Of a stretch of 31,531 bases of DNA, positions 21,353 to 28,681 are shown piece after piece. The stretch comes from a virus. The notes below the pieces were generated by a model, which saw only the letters and a program-made list of their open reading frames with translations, did not search any database and had not been told where the DNA came from. The stretch's first letter is position 1. Every line of letters begins with the position of its first letter. A program made the position numbers and the translations under genes. The stretch lies in the IMG/VR virus record IMGVR_UViG_3300003702_000047, positions 1 through 31,531 of that record; one strand, written 5' to 3'.

Positions 21353-21526
21353 ATGGGGAAGAAATGTAAACTTAAATTTAAATTTAAAACTTTTGTAGAA
21401 GCAACAGACTTTGCTAACACTTATATGGACGGTATTGTTCTTACGTTCCATCCTATGGAAGCTTTCTATTGTACTAAACATAAGTGTTATCATATAGGCC
21501 ATAATAAATATGCCAAGGCGGGTTGA
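21353..21526 (+). CDS. small basic protein (57 aa)
   Basis: ATG 21353 follows GAGGT. The frame from 21302 runs through the terminator and is not used. It is a basic protein (KKCKLKFKFKTFVEATDFANTY) with CTKHKCYHIGH near the C-terminus, a possible metal site. The TGA stop is part of the next promoter's TTGACA. Confidence 0.55.
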   Translation: MGKKCKLKFKFKTFVEATDFANTYMDGIVLTFHPMEAFYCTKHKCYHIGHNKYAKAG

Positions 21527-21552
21527 CAAGAATTTAGAAAATGATGTAAGAT
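21523..21552 (+). promoter_or_regulatory. early-family promoter
   Basis: GGGTTGACAAGAATTT (-35 at 21523-21528), 18 bp, TAAGAT (21547-21552). It overlaps the previous stop codon. Confidence 0.7.
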
Positions 21553-21579
21553 GGCAACATCTGGAATTCAGGAGTAGCG

Positions 21580-21903
21580 ATGTTTCACAATACACCAAAT
21601 GGACTACAATTAGAAACCTCTAATGGCTGGACAATATCTGTATCCTTAGCTGGAGCAGAGTCTAAAGCATATTGCGAAATTGCGGTATGGCCCGTAAGCC
21701 ATGGTGCCCAAGAGACTTGGGTAAGGTGGGGAGCCAATGGTGCAGAGCCGCCAGACTACCCTATATACAGTAGAGTCTTAAGTGGCTTAACAGTTTCAGA
21801 GCTTCTACGAGTAATCAATAGGTTATCGACTATGCCTGTAGATGAAGTAGAACCTGATAAATGGTTATCCAAAGGGTTAACTATGGAAGCTAAATGGCGG
21901 TAA
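21580..21903 (+). CDS. hypothetical protein (107 aa)
   Basis: CAGGAG precedes the ATG. The N-terminal half is beta-like (GWTISVSLAGAESKAYCEIAVWPVS) and the C-terminal half helical (LTVSELLRVINRLSTMPVDEVEPDKW). No family is recognised. Confidence 0.6.
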   Translation: MFHNTPNGLQLETSNGWTISVSLAGAESKAYCEIAVWPVSHGAQETWVRWGANGAEPPDYPIYSRVLSGLTVSELLRVINRLSTMPVDEVEPDKWLSKGLTMEAKWR

Positions 21904-22103
21904 TTACAGAACAAGTATATGGTGTTCTAGATATGTGTAGAAGGAGACTACATGATGAGGTAGTGAATCACTATTATGTGAATGGCAAAGGAAGTCCTGG
22001 TAGTCCTGCTAGGCTACTGAGAACATATGGGTTCTTAAGTAAGAGCAAGAAGAAGTTGCTAAAAGAAGTTACCGTATTCTTAAATATGGTAGAGGTAGTT
22101 TAA
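21894..22103 (+). CDS. hypothetical basic protein (69 aa)
   Basis: It overlaps the previous stop by 10 nt. It is a basic helical protein (MCRRRLHDEVVNHYY, then KSKKKLLKEVTVFLNMVEVV). Function is unknown. Confidence 0.5.
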   Translation: MAVITEQVYGVLDMCRRRLHDEVVNHYYVNGKGSPGSPARLLRTYGFLSKSKKKLLKEVTVFLNMVEVV

Positions 22104-22165
22104 CTATGGCATACAGGCACCGTAAGGATATACGGGACAGAGCTAATCTAGAGAGGAGTACCAAC

Positions 22166-22522
22166 ATGGTTACCACGACCACGGCACCAAAGGCGAAGCG
22201 GGTCTACCACTACAATTTAAAGTCTAGCACCCAGGCAGATTTCGACAACTTAATACAGACCAATCAAAGCAAGAAACACCGGGTACAGTTAGACCCTCTT
22301 ACGAGAAGTCTAGGACAACTAACCCCCTCTAATGTCTTGACCATCAACGGGTACTATGATGTTAAAGGGAAAGGTGTTCAGAATCTACGAGTTAGAGTCT
22401 ACAAGTATGCTAAAATCTTAGGCATAAATGTAGAGACTGCCTTCTCTAAAGATAAGAGGGCACTACTTGTTAGGCTTAAGAGGGACTGGCCTGTTGGGGT
22501 TGACATAAGTATCGGAAGGTGA
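22166..22522 (+). CDS. hypothetical basic protein (118 aa)
   Basis: ATG 22166 follows GAGAGGAG; the frame extends to ATG 22106. The protein is basic, with a Thr/Ala/Lys-rich start and an alpha/beta body (LTINGYYDVKGKGVQNLRVRVYKYAKILG). A nucleic-acid-binding role is possible. Its last codons (GVDISIGR) contain the -35 box of the next promoter. Confidence 0.55.
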   Translation: MVTTTTAPKAKRVYHYNLKSSTQADFDNLIQTNQSKKHRVQLDPLTRSLGQLTPSNVLTINGYYDVKGKGVQNLRVRVYKYAKILGINVETAFSKDKRALLVRLKRDWPVGVDISIGR

Positions 22523-22528
22523 GACACT
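22500..22528 (+). promoter_or_regulatory. early-family promoter for the second RNA
   Basis: GGGGTTGACA (-35 at 22500-22505) inside the gene end, 17 bp, then GACACT (22523-22528, a weak -10). A start 7 nt beyond falls at 22535, exactly the first base of the long stem of the structured RNA. Confidence 0.5.
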
Positions 22529-22530
22529 AA

Positions 22531-22680
22531 ATAAACCAAGGGTGCCACGGGCCGTTGCAACGGTTGGATAACAGTGGTTAAACGTTGGGTTTAGAGAAAT
22601 GACTACACTGGGCTGTACGGACAACATACCTAGGTGAGTACCGTACCCGTTAGATGTAGCAGAATGGCCCTTGGTTATTA
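22531..22680 (+). ncRNA. structured RNA / 5' leader (~150 nt), unknown class
   Basis: ACCAAGGG (22535-22542) pairs with CCCTTGGT (22668-22675). The pairing is extended by ATA/TAT outside and by CCA/TGG inside, closing a multi-branch fold. Within it are CCGTTGCAACGG (22552-22563), CAGTG (22572-22576) with CACTG (22606-22610) enclosing TAAAC/GTTTA (22579-22593), and GTACGG (22615-22620) with CCGTAC (22641-22646). No T tract follows. AAGGAG and the next ATG come 8-20 nt later, so a cis-regulatory leader (riboswitch- or autoregulation-like) is favoured, though a processed RNA is possible. Confidence 0.65.
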
Positions 22681-22699
22681 TAACGTAAGGAGAAAAGAA

Positions 22700-22999
22700 A
22701 TGGTTACAGCTATAGAGAATCCTACAACCGAATCACCATATGAGATTATTCAGAAGTCTAAAGGTAAGTTCATTACAGTAGACTTTATTAAGAGAACTAC
22801 TGGTGAAGTAAGGAAAATGAACTGCCGTACTGGTGTAACGAAGGGAGTTACTGGTACGGGTAAATCTTTTAATGATTCTGATAAGGGATTAGTTACTGTA
22901 TGGGATGCTCAGATAAGTCAGTTTCGTTCCATACCTTTAGCGAATATTATAAAGATAACTAGTCAAGGTGTAGAATGGGTGTATGGAATCCAGGGATAG
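22700..22999 (+). CDS. conserved-looking phage protein (99 aa)
   Basis: ATG 22700 is chosen because TAAGGAG lies 8 nt upstream; the frame extends to a GTG inside the structured leader. The segment KFITVDFIKRTTGEVRKMNCRTGVTKGVTGTG, then LVTVWDAQISQFRSIPLANIIKITSQG resembles small SH3-like beta proteins with a KRT-G-R-M pattern found in phages. Function is unknown. It may be regulated through the leader RNA. Confidence 0.6.
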   Translation: MVTAIENPTTESPYEIIQKSKGKFITVDFIKRTTGEVRKMNCRTGVTKGVTGTGKSFNDSDKGLVTVWDAQISQFRSIPLANIIKITSQGVEWVYGIQG

Positions 23000-23156
23000 T
23001 ACATCTAATACTTGTCCTAATTGTGATATGTATAGGGCTAGGATTCGTGAGTTGGAAAAGATAAACGATAGCCACCGTAGACTTAACGGAGAGCTAAGGA
23101 TAGTGATAGCAGAATGGACAAGTACGAATACGCAGAAAGATATGGAGAACAAGTAG
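22983..23156 (+). CDS. small CxxC coiled-coil protein (57 aa)
   Basis: ATG 22983 lies inside the end of the previous gene. CPNC at residues 11-14 is followed by a charged helix (YRARIRELEKINDSHRRLNGELRIVI). It overlaps the next gene by 43 nt. It fits the pattern of other small zinc or coil proteins here. Confidence 0.45.
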   Translation: MESRDSTSNTCPNCDMYRARIRELEKINDSHRRLNGELRIVIAEWTSTNTQKDMENK

Positions 23157-23437
23157 TCTACTGTACTAGACATAAGATATCTGGTATAGATGGATGTGTA
23201 GCTTGTGATGAAGAAGAACCAGAGGAGAAAGAAATGGTACAAGAATGTGTAACGTGTGGATACACCAGTTCAGAGGATGAGTTCATTACGGTAGAGATAA
23301 AGGAAACTGGTGGTTCTAATCCTATCTGCCCTGGATGCTACGATGGTTATATGAAACAGGTAGAAGCGGTTAAAGAACAAAATTATTTGAAAGCAACTGC
23401 GTTAGCCGATAGACTCAATACCGATTATCTAGACTAA
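23114..23437 (+). CDS. double zinc-ribbon protein (107 aa)
   Basis: The segments YCTRHKISGIDGCVACDEEE and ECVTCGYTSSEDEF, then ICPGCYDGY give two ribbon-like sites. The C-terminal helix is KQVEAVKEQNYLKATALADRL. Function is unknown. It lies 10 nt before the next gene. Confidence 0.6.
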   Translation: MDKYEYAERYGEQVVYCTRHKISGIDGCVACDEEEPEEKEMVQECVTCGYTSSEDEFITVEIKETGGSNPICPGCYDGYMKQVEAVKEQNYLKATALADRLNTDYLD

Positions 23438-23447
23438 GGAGTTTCTA

Positions 23448-24011
23448 ATGTTAACCCAAGAAGAATACATAAACGAACTAAACCTAGAAATGGATATGTA
23501 TAAGGAGTTGATGCGAACTGCTTGGGGCGATGTACCTGAGTTAGAACCTAAGGTAGAGGTAGTCTTAAAAGTATCTATAGACTTTGACCTTGGAGACTTC
23601 CCACATAAAGGCCAATCCTTTATAGTAGAACCCGGTAGAGAAAAGAAGATGTCTCCTGTAAAGATTGCTAAGAGAATGATACAGGAAGTTAACAGCCATA
23701 GAAATCGTTGTGATAGATGTGGTGTACCTACTCCAAATATATGGAGCAGGCAACATGGTATTAGTAGTCGTGTAGAAGCTGGTGTATCTAAGAACTGGCG
23801 TACTGGTGAACCCTACACTCAGGAAGAACTAAATATGTATGACCTACCAGCAGATGTGTTAGAACGTTACATACATCCTGTACTTTCTCGTAACTTAACT
23901 AAACGATTAGCAGCTAAAGAAGAAGCTGAGAAGAACAGTACAGAAACAGTAGACTACCATCAAGCTATGAATGAATGGTTTGGTGGGGTTGACAAGAGTT
24001 TGCCATTCTGA
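23448..24011 (+). CDS. hypothetical protein with CxxC finger (187 aa)
   Basis: AAGGAG precedes the ATG. After a helical start and a beta segment (VEVVLKVSIDFDLGDFPHKGQ) comes RNRCDRCGVPTPNIWS, a single CxxC that may pair with His. The C-terminus is helical and ends NEWFGGVDKSLPF. The codons for GVDK are the -35 box of the promoter at 23989. Confidence 0.6.
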   Translation: MLTQEEYINELNLEMDMYKELMRTAWGDVPELEPKVEVVLKVSIDFDLGDFPHKGQSFIVEPGREKKMSPVKIAKRMIQEVNSHRNRCDRCGVPTPNIWSRQHGISSRVEAGVSKNWRTGEPYTQEELNMYDLPADVLERYIHPVLSRNLTKRLAAKEEAEKNSTETVDYHQAMNEWFGGVDKSLPF

Positions 24012-24017
24012 GAGAAT
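23989..24017 (+). promoter_or_regulatory. early-family promoter
   Basis: GGGTTGACAAGAGTTT (-35 at 23989-23994), 17 bp, GAGAAT (24012-24017). The -35 is embedded in the coding end of the upstream gene. Confidence 0.6.
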
Positions 24018-24045
24018 GGTGGCATCCAACATTTTGAGAGAGGTT

Positions 24046-24654
24046 ATGAAAGCAAGAAATAAGGTGTATGGAAGTTATCGTAATATAGTTAAGTGTTATG
24101 AGTCAGCTTCCTTATCATCTATCAGGGATGGGGCTACTTGGTATAGAGAAGCACAAGATATAGCTACTGTTATTGGAAGGCTTGGTGGTTACAAAGACCA
24201 CCAAGCCTTATTTGTAGGAGCGGGAGTCTTAGCCGCTTTATCACCACAAGCAGAATGGGGCGATACTATACAGTGGGCTATACAGTTAGTAGTTAAAGGG
24301 GCACGGAAACATACTTGGAGTAATCATAACAAGGCTCTAAGAATACTAGAAGGTGATAAACCTAATGACGTTTTGGGGGGCTATAAAGTTAGAGCGTTCT
24401 ATAAAGCTATAGTAGCACCCGAAGGAAGTGGAGAACCTGTAATAGATAGACACGCTCTAGCTATTTATATGGGTAGAAATGTTACAGAGAAGGAACTGCA
24501 CTATCTACAGAGTCCTTTAGTTATGGCACGATTACAAGGAGCCTACATAAGAGCTAGTAATGATGTAGGTATACACCACCACGAACTACAAGCTATTACT
24601 TGGTTAGAGTGGAGAGCGAATAAAGGTATTACGAGACAAAGGAAGTGGAACTAA
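24046..24654 (+). CDS. DUF7178-like protein, possible HhH-glycosylase-fold enzyme
   Basis: The pattern GATWYREAQDIATVIG, then FVGAGVLAALSPQAEWGDTIQWAIQLV, then HNKALRILEGDKPNDVLGGYKVRAFYKAIVAP, EPVIDRHALAIYMG and a C-terminal HHHELQAITWLEWR matches a protein family common in actinobacteriophages (DUF7178-like). The G-Y/P-K followed by V-x-D-R-H-A layout recalls HhH-GPD glycosylases with a Lys and an Asp, a fold also used by thymine-hypermodification enzymes. The activity is unproven. ATG 24046 suits the promoter start at about 24024; ATG 24016 and 23971 are in frame. Confidence 0.6.
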   Translation: MKARNKVYGSYRNIVKCYESASLSSIRDGATWYREAQDIATVIGRLGGYKDHQALFVGAGVLAALSPQAEWGDTIQWAIQLVVKGARKHTWSNHNKALRILEGDKPNDVLGGYKVRAFYKAIVAPEGSGEPVIDRHALAIYMGRNVTEKELHYLQSPLVMARLQGAYIRASNDVGIHHHELQAITWLEWRANKGITRQRKWN

Positions 24655-24869
24655 TGGTAGAGAACGATACATTAATAAACCCATTTGGTGAGAAAGACTA
24701 CCCAGAATATGATAGACAACTGGAGTTTGAAACTAGTTGGGTGTCTGAATGTTGTACAGCTTATCCAATAGGGGAACTAGATATGTCTAGTATTCCGTTT
24801 GGTGGGCCGTCTGGATTCTGTGGTCGTTGCCACGATAACTGTATTTTTATAGTAGAGGATGTGGAGTAA
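24654..24869 (+). CDS. small Cys protein (71 aa)
   Basis: ATG overlaps the previous TAA (TAATG) with GGAAG upstream; GTG 24645 is an alternative. ECCTAY near residue 33 and FCGRCHDNC near residue 56 form a probable zinc site, similar to small phage proteins in which SECC-x-A and CSxC-x-D are spaced this way. Function is unknown. Confidence 0.55.
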   Translation: MVENDTLINPFGEKDYPEYDRQLEFETSWVSECCTAYPIGELDMSSIPFGGPSGFCGRCHDNCIFIVEDVE

Positions 24870-25234
24870 TGGAACCGGAAACAGAAGAAGCCATAGAACG
24901 TGGTAGGGAACTATATGCAGAGATTTTTGACTCTCCCTTTTCTGAGGATGTACTCTCTATATTGGGTGGTAATTCCCCTTTAGACAATATAATATTTGCC
25001 CTCTTTTACGACTCTGTTATGGAAGGGTTTGTAGTAGATATAACTGAGGTGTTATCGGAACATACAGCGCAGTATGTTGATGACTATGGTGATGGCTCCC
25101 CTCTCTATGGTGTAACTGCTATGAAGTTAAGGACTCTAATGTGTGCTGCTTTAACTATTGGTATGTGGCACCAAAAGAAAACTAACGATTTAGATAACCT
25201 ATGGTCTAGAGGGGTTGACAAAAATTCAGAATGA
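24869..25234 (+). CDS. hypothetical helical protein (121 aa)
   Basis: It is coupled by TAATGG to the previous gene. It is acidic and helical (ILGGNSPLDNIIFALFYDSVMEG, then MKLRTLMCAALTIGMWHQKK). It ends RGVDKNSE, where GVDK is encoded by the -35 of the next promoter. The end may be distantly related to the 11302 protein. Confidence 0.6.
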   Translation: MEPETEEAIERGRELYAEIFDSPFSEDVLSILGGNSPLDNIIFALFYDSVMEGFVVDITEVLSEHTAQYVDDYGDGSPLYGVTAMKLRTLMCAALTIGMWHQKKTNDLDNLWSRGVDKNSE

Positions 25235-25247
25235 GCGTATTCTGAAT
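25215..25247 (+). promoter_or_regulatory. early-family promoter with operator-like dyad
   Basis: GGGTTGACAAAAATT (-35 at 25215-25220), 17 bp, TATTCT (25238-25243). A perfect 9-bp inverted repeat, ATTCAGAAT (25224-25232) and ATTCTGAAT (25239-25247), covers the spacer and the -10. Confidence 0.65.
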
Positions 25248-25272
25248 CGAGTCAGATGAAAGGAGTGCAACA

Positions 25273-25452
25273 TTGATAGTCATTAGATGTAGGGGCTGTG
25301 GAGTATCTATTGGGAACCCTTTAGAAGAACATAAACGAAATGAATACACAGAGAAACTATCCGATAAGCCTTGTATGGAATGTGCAGGGAAGGTAACAAC
25401 TGCGGAAGCTAAATTACTTGAAGCTATATTTGGAGAGACATCATGGGATTAG
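25273..25452 (+). CDS. zinc-ribbon protein with TTG start (59 aa)
   Basis: AAGGAG lies 7 nt before TTG 25273. CRGC (6-9) and CMEC (34-37) form a ribbon, followed by a helix (TTAEAKLLEAIFGET). It overlaps the next gene by 10 nt. Confidence 0.6.
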   Translation: MIVIRCRGCGVSIGNPLEEHKRNEYTEKLSDKPCMECAGKVTTAEAKLLEAIFGETSWD

Positions 25453-25823
25453 ACCAGTACGCATTTAGAATAAAGGGTAATGGGGAACGTACAGAGATAG
25501 CTTGTTGGCGTAAACATAATAGGCTACAAGGTTGGATGGAAAACCTTTACATAAAGAAAGGTGGTACAGAAGAATTTAACTGTGTAGATGTAGAGCTTGG
25601 GTGGGAAGAAATAGTCCAGTTAGCTACGGATATAGGTAACAGACATCTACCAGAAACGGAGGGTTTCTTTTTTGGTAGTGACTCCTATTCGTACATCATG
25701 GATAGTAGTAGTGACTTAGGGCATACAGACTATCAAGACTATCAGGCAGATATGGACTTTATAGAGATTGCTAAGGTAGCCTTAGACTCTAATGATAAAG
25801 TAGTCTACTCTAGCTGGTGGTGA
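25443..25823 (+). CDS. MGLDQY-type conserved phage protein
   Basis: The protein starts MGLDQYAFRIK and contains EIACWRKHNRLQGWMENLYI, then FNCVDVELGWEEI, LPETEGFFFGSDS and a C-terminal FIEIAKVALDSNDKVVYSSWW. This arrangement is characteristic of a small conserved family found in many phages (MGLDxYA at the start and xxYSSWW at the end). Its function is unknown. GGAGAG precedes the ATG. Confidence 0.7.
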   Translation: MGLDQYAFRIKGNGERTEIACWRKHNRLQGWMENLYIKKGGTEEFNCVDVELGWEEIVQLATDIGNRHLPETEGFFFGSDSYSYIMDSSSDLGHTDYQDYQADMDFIEIAKVALDSNDKVVYSSWW

Positions 25824-25827
25824 CGGG

Positions 25828-25856
25828 TTGACAAAAGTTAGCTTGGCGTGATAAAT
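25828..25856 (+). promoter_or_regulatory. early-family promoter
   Basis: GGGTTGACAAAAGTT (-35 at 25828-25833), 17 bp, ATAAAT (25851-25856) preceded by GTG. The downstream GTCAGTCCAAATTT equals the initially transcribed segment at 27284. Confidence 0.7.
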
Positions 25857-25891
25857 TGGTGTCAGTCCAAATTTTTTCTCAGGAGTTAAGT

Positions 25892-26128
25892 ATGCCAATA
25901 GAACAAAGTGCTGGCGGGGTTATGATAACAGGAGAGTCTATTCAGCACTATAAACTACTCACTATGATACAGGGACTGAAGGCTGAGATAAAGGGTATGA
26001 GACTTACAGGTAAAGGAAGAACCTGTTACTCCATGCTTAAACAGCAGTTTGGTTTGAAGGGTAACAAAGTAAAGGTCTTGGCCCAGGCAGAAGAAATCAT
26101 GGCTATGATAAAAGAGGAGTACAAGTAA
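25892..26128 (+). CDS. hypothetical protein (78 aa)
   Basis: ATG 25892 follows CAGGAG and the promoter leader; upstream TTG codons would lie in the untranslated leader. It is a helical basic protein (LLTMIQGLKAEIKGMRLTGKGRTCYSMLKQQFG). TAATG couples it to the next gene. Confidence 0.6.
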   Translation: MPIEQSAGGVMITGESIQHYKLLTMIQGLKAEIKGMRLTGKGRTCYSMLKQQFGLKGNKVKVLAQAEEIMAMIKEEYK

Positions 26129-26460
26129 TGTTTGTCAACCCACTAGCTATCACAGTAGGTGAGTTACTAGAGAAAACTAAGGGGAGTAATATGGCACTTA
26201 TCACTACATACGAACAGGCTATCGGCAAGGCATTAGAGTGGAGCAAGTCTGACCCTTACACTATGAAGAAGGGGATAGCCCGAACCTACATAGAAGCCTT
26301 ACCAATGGCAGAACTGGAAGGTAAGCTAATGTACAACGACCCTGTTAAGGGTAGGACAATGCAGATACCGTACATACTAGGGAACCTTACAGGATGGCGT
26401 GGACAAGAAGCTAGAGCATCAAAGGCTGTCCTAAAGCAAGAGTATGACCAAAACAAATAA
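26128..26460 (+). CDS. hypothetical protein (110 aa)
   Basis: ATG 26128 follows GAGGAG and overlaps the previous stop. ATG 26191 has an equally good GGGGAG and would give an 89-aa form. It is helical and basic (TYEQAIGKALEWSKSDPYTMKKGIARTYIEALP). Function is unknown. Two start sites may give two products. Confidence 0.55.
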   Translation: MFVNPLAITVGELLEKTKGSNMALITTYEQAIGKALEWSKSDPYTMKKGIARTYIEALPMAELEGKLMYNDPVKGRTMQIPYILGNLTGWRGQEARASKAVLKQEYDQNK

Positions 26461-26704
26461 CATATACATAATCTTTCCCTACGAACATGAAGGGAAGAAG
26501 TATGTAGAGGCTTACCCCTTACACCATGAGATACGGGAGTTGCTAACAGTAGCTCCCGTTTATAGATTACTCACTACTAAGAGAAGTAGAAATCAAGCAA
26601 GGAAGTACGCTTATAAAGTATGGATAAATCCTTCAGGTAAGGGTTATAACAAGTATCCAATAGCACCTAGTCAAGTCGTACCATTCAAGGAACATTGGGA
26701 GTAA
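26444..26704 (+). CDS. hypothetical basic protein (86 aa)
   Basis: It overlaps the previous gene by 17 nt. The body is an alpha/beta basic domain (IYIIFPYEHEGKKYVEAYPLHHEIRELL, then KRSRNQARKYAYKVWIN). No family is recognised. Confidence 0.55.
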   Translation: MTKTNNIYIIFPYEHEGKKYVEAYPLHHEIRELLTVAPVYRLLTTKRSRNQARKYAYKVWINPSGKGYNKYPIAPSQVVPFKEHWE

Positions 26705-26709
26705 GAGTT

Positions 26710-26961
26710 ATGCAAGACTTTGTACAAGTCAATAAAGAGGCAATAGAGTTTAGAGATTCTCCTAGAGGAAGATACATTATGGCCCAGGCTTTATACTTAG
26801 GGATTAAAGCCTTGTACTTATATCCAGAACCTATGAGGGAAGTATCCAATGCTTGTGATATGAAGTATCTGCTAGATACCCTACATCATGGCATGGCAGA
26901 TTTGTTCGACCAAGTACAACCAGCCTTAACACCACCACACGGAGTAAAGCATAATGGATAA
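26710..26961 (+). CDS. hypothetical helical protein (83 aa)
   Basis: ATG 26710 has GGGAG upstream; the frame reaches TTG 26695. It is helical (YIMAQALYLGIKALYLYPEPMREVSNACDMKYLLDTLHHGM). It overlaps the next start by 8 nt. Confidence 0.55.
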   Translation: MQDFVQVNKEAIEFRDSPRGRYIMAQALYLGIKALYLYPEPMREVSNACDMKYLLDTLHHGMADLFDQVQPALTPPHGVKHNG

Positions 26962-27259
26962 GACAGAACTGGTTATGAACACTATCAAGTGGGTAAACGA
27001 TACCTTTGTTCCTAGGGGATTAAAACCCATAGAGGATTTACCTAGGGCACAACCAGGACAAGGGGAAGCCTGTGTTATTGCTAGGATACTCCGTACCCAT
27101 CCTAGGTGGCCCAATGCTTCAGTATCTTCATCCTTTGTACATCTAAATATAGATGGTATTGAGTATGAGTCAGCAGAACAGGATATAGATATGCCAGAAG
27201 ATGTACGGCAATTTATTCAGGAGTTTGATAGGGGCCACTACCCAGACCTTATAGAGTGA
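26954..27259 (+). CDS. hypothetical protein (101 aa)
   Basis: The segment AQPGQGEACVIARILRTHPRWPNASVSSSFV resembles a stretch often seen in small actinophage proteins (CPL-A). The C-terminal end is acidic (DMPEDVRQFIQEFDRG). Function is unknown. Confidence 0.55.
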   Translation: MDKTELVMNTIKWVNDTFVPRGLKPIEDLPRAQPGQGEACVIARILRTHPRWPNASVSSSFVHLNIDGIEYESAEQDIDMPEDVRQFIQEFDRGHYPDLIE

Positions 27260-27283
27260 AAGTCCTACTAGCCCAATAGAGGG

Positions 27284-27312
27284 TTGACAAGAATTTGGGC
27301 TGAGGCTATAAT
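27284..27312 (+). promoter_or_regulatory. strong early-family promoter
   Basis: GGGTTGACAAGAATTTGGG (-35 at 27284-27289), 17 bp, perfect TATAAT (27307-27312), then GGTCACAGTCCAAATTT. AATTTGG (27292-27298) and CCAAATT (27323-27329) form an inverted repeat around the -10. It is the best consensus in the window. Confidence 0.9.
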
Positions 27313-27351
27313 GGTCACAGTCCAAATTTCAATTCCAAGCAGGAGTAAATC

Positions 27352-27651
27352 ATGGCTAAGAAAGAGTATACCATAGAAGCCACGGGCCGATACTTTATAG
27401 CAGTTAGGGAGTACCCTATTGATGTAGCTAAAGACCAAGCTATAAAGGCAATAGCCGATATGCTCAGATACGATAGGGGAAGGGTACTGGCCTTAGAGGT
27501 AGTAAAAGAAAACCATAGTTTTACTGCAATCATTAGGAGCCTGTACTACACTAGAGGTCGGTGGGAGTCTTTCGGTATACGGACAAAGGAAGTCAACTAC
27601 GACTCATATCTTAACGAGGAAGTAAAGGAAGTGAAGATAACATGGGCATAG
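27352..27651 (+). CDS. hypothetical protein (99 aa)
   Basis: CAGGAG precedes the ATG. It is a basic alpha/beta protein (YTIEATGRYFIAVREYPIDVAKDQAIKAIADML, then HSFTAIIRSLYYTRGRWESF). It is the first gene after the strongest promoter, so it is likely highly expressed early. Function is unknown. Confidence 0.6.
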   Translation: MAKKEYTIEATGRYFIAVREYPIDVAKDQAIKAIADMLRYDRGRVLALEVVKENHSFTAIIRSLYYTRGRWESFGIRTKEVNYDSYLNEEVKEVKITWA

Positions 27652-28061
27652 CAAGTCACCTAAAAGACAACGCTATACGGAGCGCAGTTTACGTAGTAGC
27701 AGATAGCTTAAACTCTAGCTTACACTATGTAGAGTATGAGCGGTTTAACAACTGTTACCATGAAGCTAAAGAAGCACAGATTGAGTGGCTGGAAGCCTTA
27801 CTCAAGAAACTTACCAGTATCGAACAAGGACACTACCCTATTATCGGTTTCCTAGGCCATGTGGGGCGGCTACTAAAAGAGTATACCGAAACCTACCTAC
27901 CTAGTGACCCGACTTTCATATACTTAAAGTATATGGACTGCTTTGTAGCTGACGGTATCCTAGCAGAAGAAAGTGGGTGGACAGAAGAAGAATATGAGGA
28001 GTATAGGGTAGCTAGTAGGGAAGTAGACTTGGACGGTTGGACGGTAGAGGAGTACGCATAG
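27642..28061 (+). CDS. hypothetical protein (139 aa)
   Basis: It overlaps the previous gene by 10 nt. It is a soluble helical protein (NNCYHEAKEAQIEWLEALLKKLTSIEQGHYP) with an acidic C-terminus (SGWTEEEYEEYRVASREVDLDGWTVEEYA). No family is recognised. Confidence 0.55.
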   Translation: MGIASHLKDNAIRSAVYVVADSLNSSLHYVEYERFNNCYHEAKEAQIEWLEALLKKLTSIEQGHYPIIGFLGHVGRLLKEYTETYLPSDPTFIYLKYMDCFVADGILAEESGWTEEEYEEYRVASREVDLDGWTVEEYA

Positions 28062-28264
28062 TGGAATGTAAAGACGGAACGTTAGCCCATCATTGGGAGA
28101 TAGAACCTAGTAGTGGTGCTACCTCTAGAGGCACTTGTAAGAAGTGTAAACAGATTAGGAAGTTTCAAAACTCTGTAGGTGCCCTAACATCGTGGAAAGA
28201 GAGTGGAGAGACGTACAAGCAGAAGCACCAGCTAACAAATTTGGGGCGTAAGGAAGGGAAGTAA
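28061..28264 (+). CDS. phage-type zinc finger protein (67 aa)
   Basis: GTG 28061 is chosen with AGAGGAG 9 nt upstream, overlapping the previous TAG. The core is ECKDGTLAHHWEIEPSSGATSRGTCKKCKQIRKFQNS, where HHWxIE-G-S-G-CxxC-xRxFxNS is a recurring small zinc finger of phages. It probably binds Zn through Cys and His. The role is unknown. Confidence 0.65.
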   Translation: MECKDGTLAHHWEIEPSSGATSRGTCKKCKQIRKFQNSVGALTSWKESGETYKQKHQLTNLGRKEGK

Positions 28265-28557
28265 TGGTCACTCTAAGTAACCAATTAAATACCCTCAATG
28301 TAGAGGAAGTACAAGACATAGCTACTAGGTTAACGTGTACTCTAAATAGGGATATGCTAGTACACATCCTACTAGACATGGTAGACCCTAGGGTGATGGT
28401 AGAGAACATCTTAAAGACTAAAGAGGATAACGATACCCTAGCTAAGACCATGAAAGAAAAGAAGTTCCCACCCTTACTAGTGTGTATTGAGTGTGTAGAC
28501 ATTTACCATAAGCTGGAACTAGAGTTAAAGCTATACGGAGTGTACCATACTGAGTAG
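28264..28557 (+). CDS. hypothetical helical protein (97 aa)
   Basis: It starts at the last base of the previous stop (TAATGG). It is helical (LNVEEVQDIATRLTCTLNRDMLVHILLDMVDPRVM). No family is recognised. Confidence 0.55.
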   Translation: MVTLSNQLNTLNVEEVQDIATRLTCTLNRDMLVHILLDMVDPRVMVENILKTKEDNDTLAKTMKEKKFPPLLVCIECVDIYHKLELELKLYGVYHTE

Positions 28558-28621
28558 GTAGGGTAGACTATACATACAGCATATAGTAGATAGTTACATT
28601 AGGCTAGTGTCAAAAAGAGGG

Positions 28622-28651
28622 TTGACAGAAATAATCTAGGGATGTTACATT
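28622..28651 (+). promoter_or_regulatory. early-family promoter
   Basis: GGGTTGACAGAAATA (-35 at 28622-28627), 18 bp, TACATT (28646-28651) with an upstream TG (extended -10). The -10 is followed by GTCTCCAAGCCAAA. Confidence 0.6.
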
Positions 28652-28681
28652 GTCTCCAAGCCAAACCAGGGGAGAGGAACA

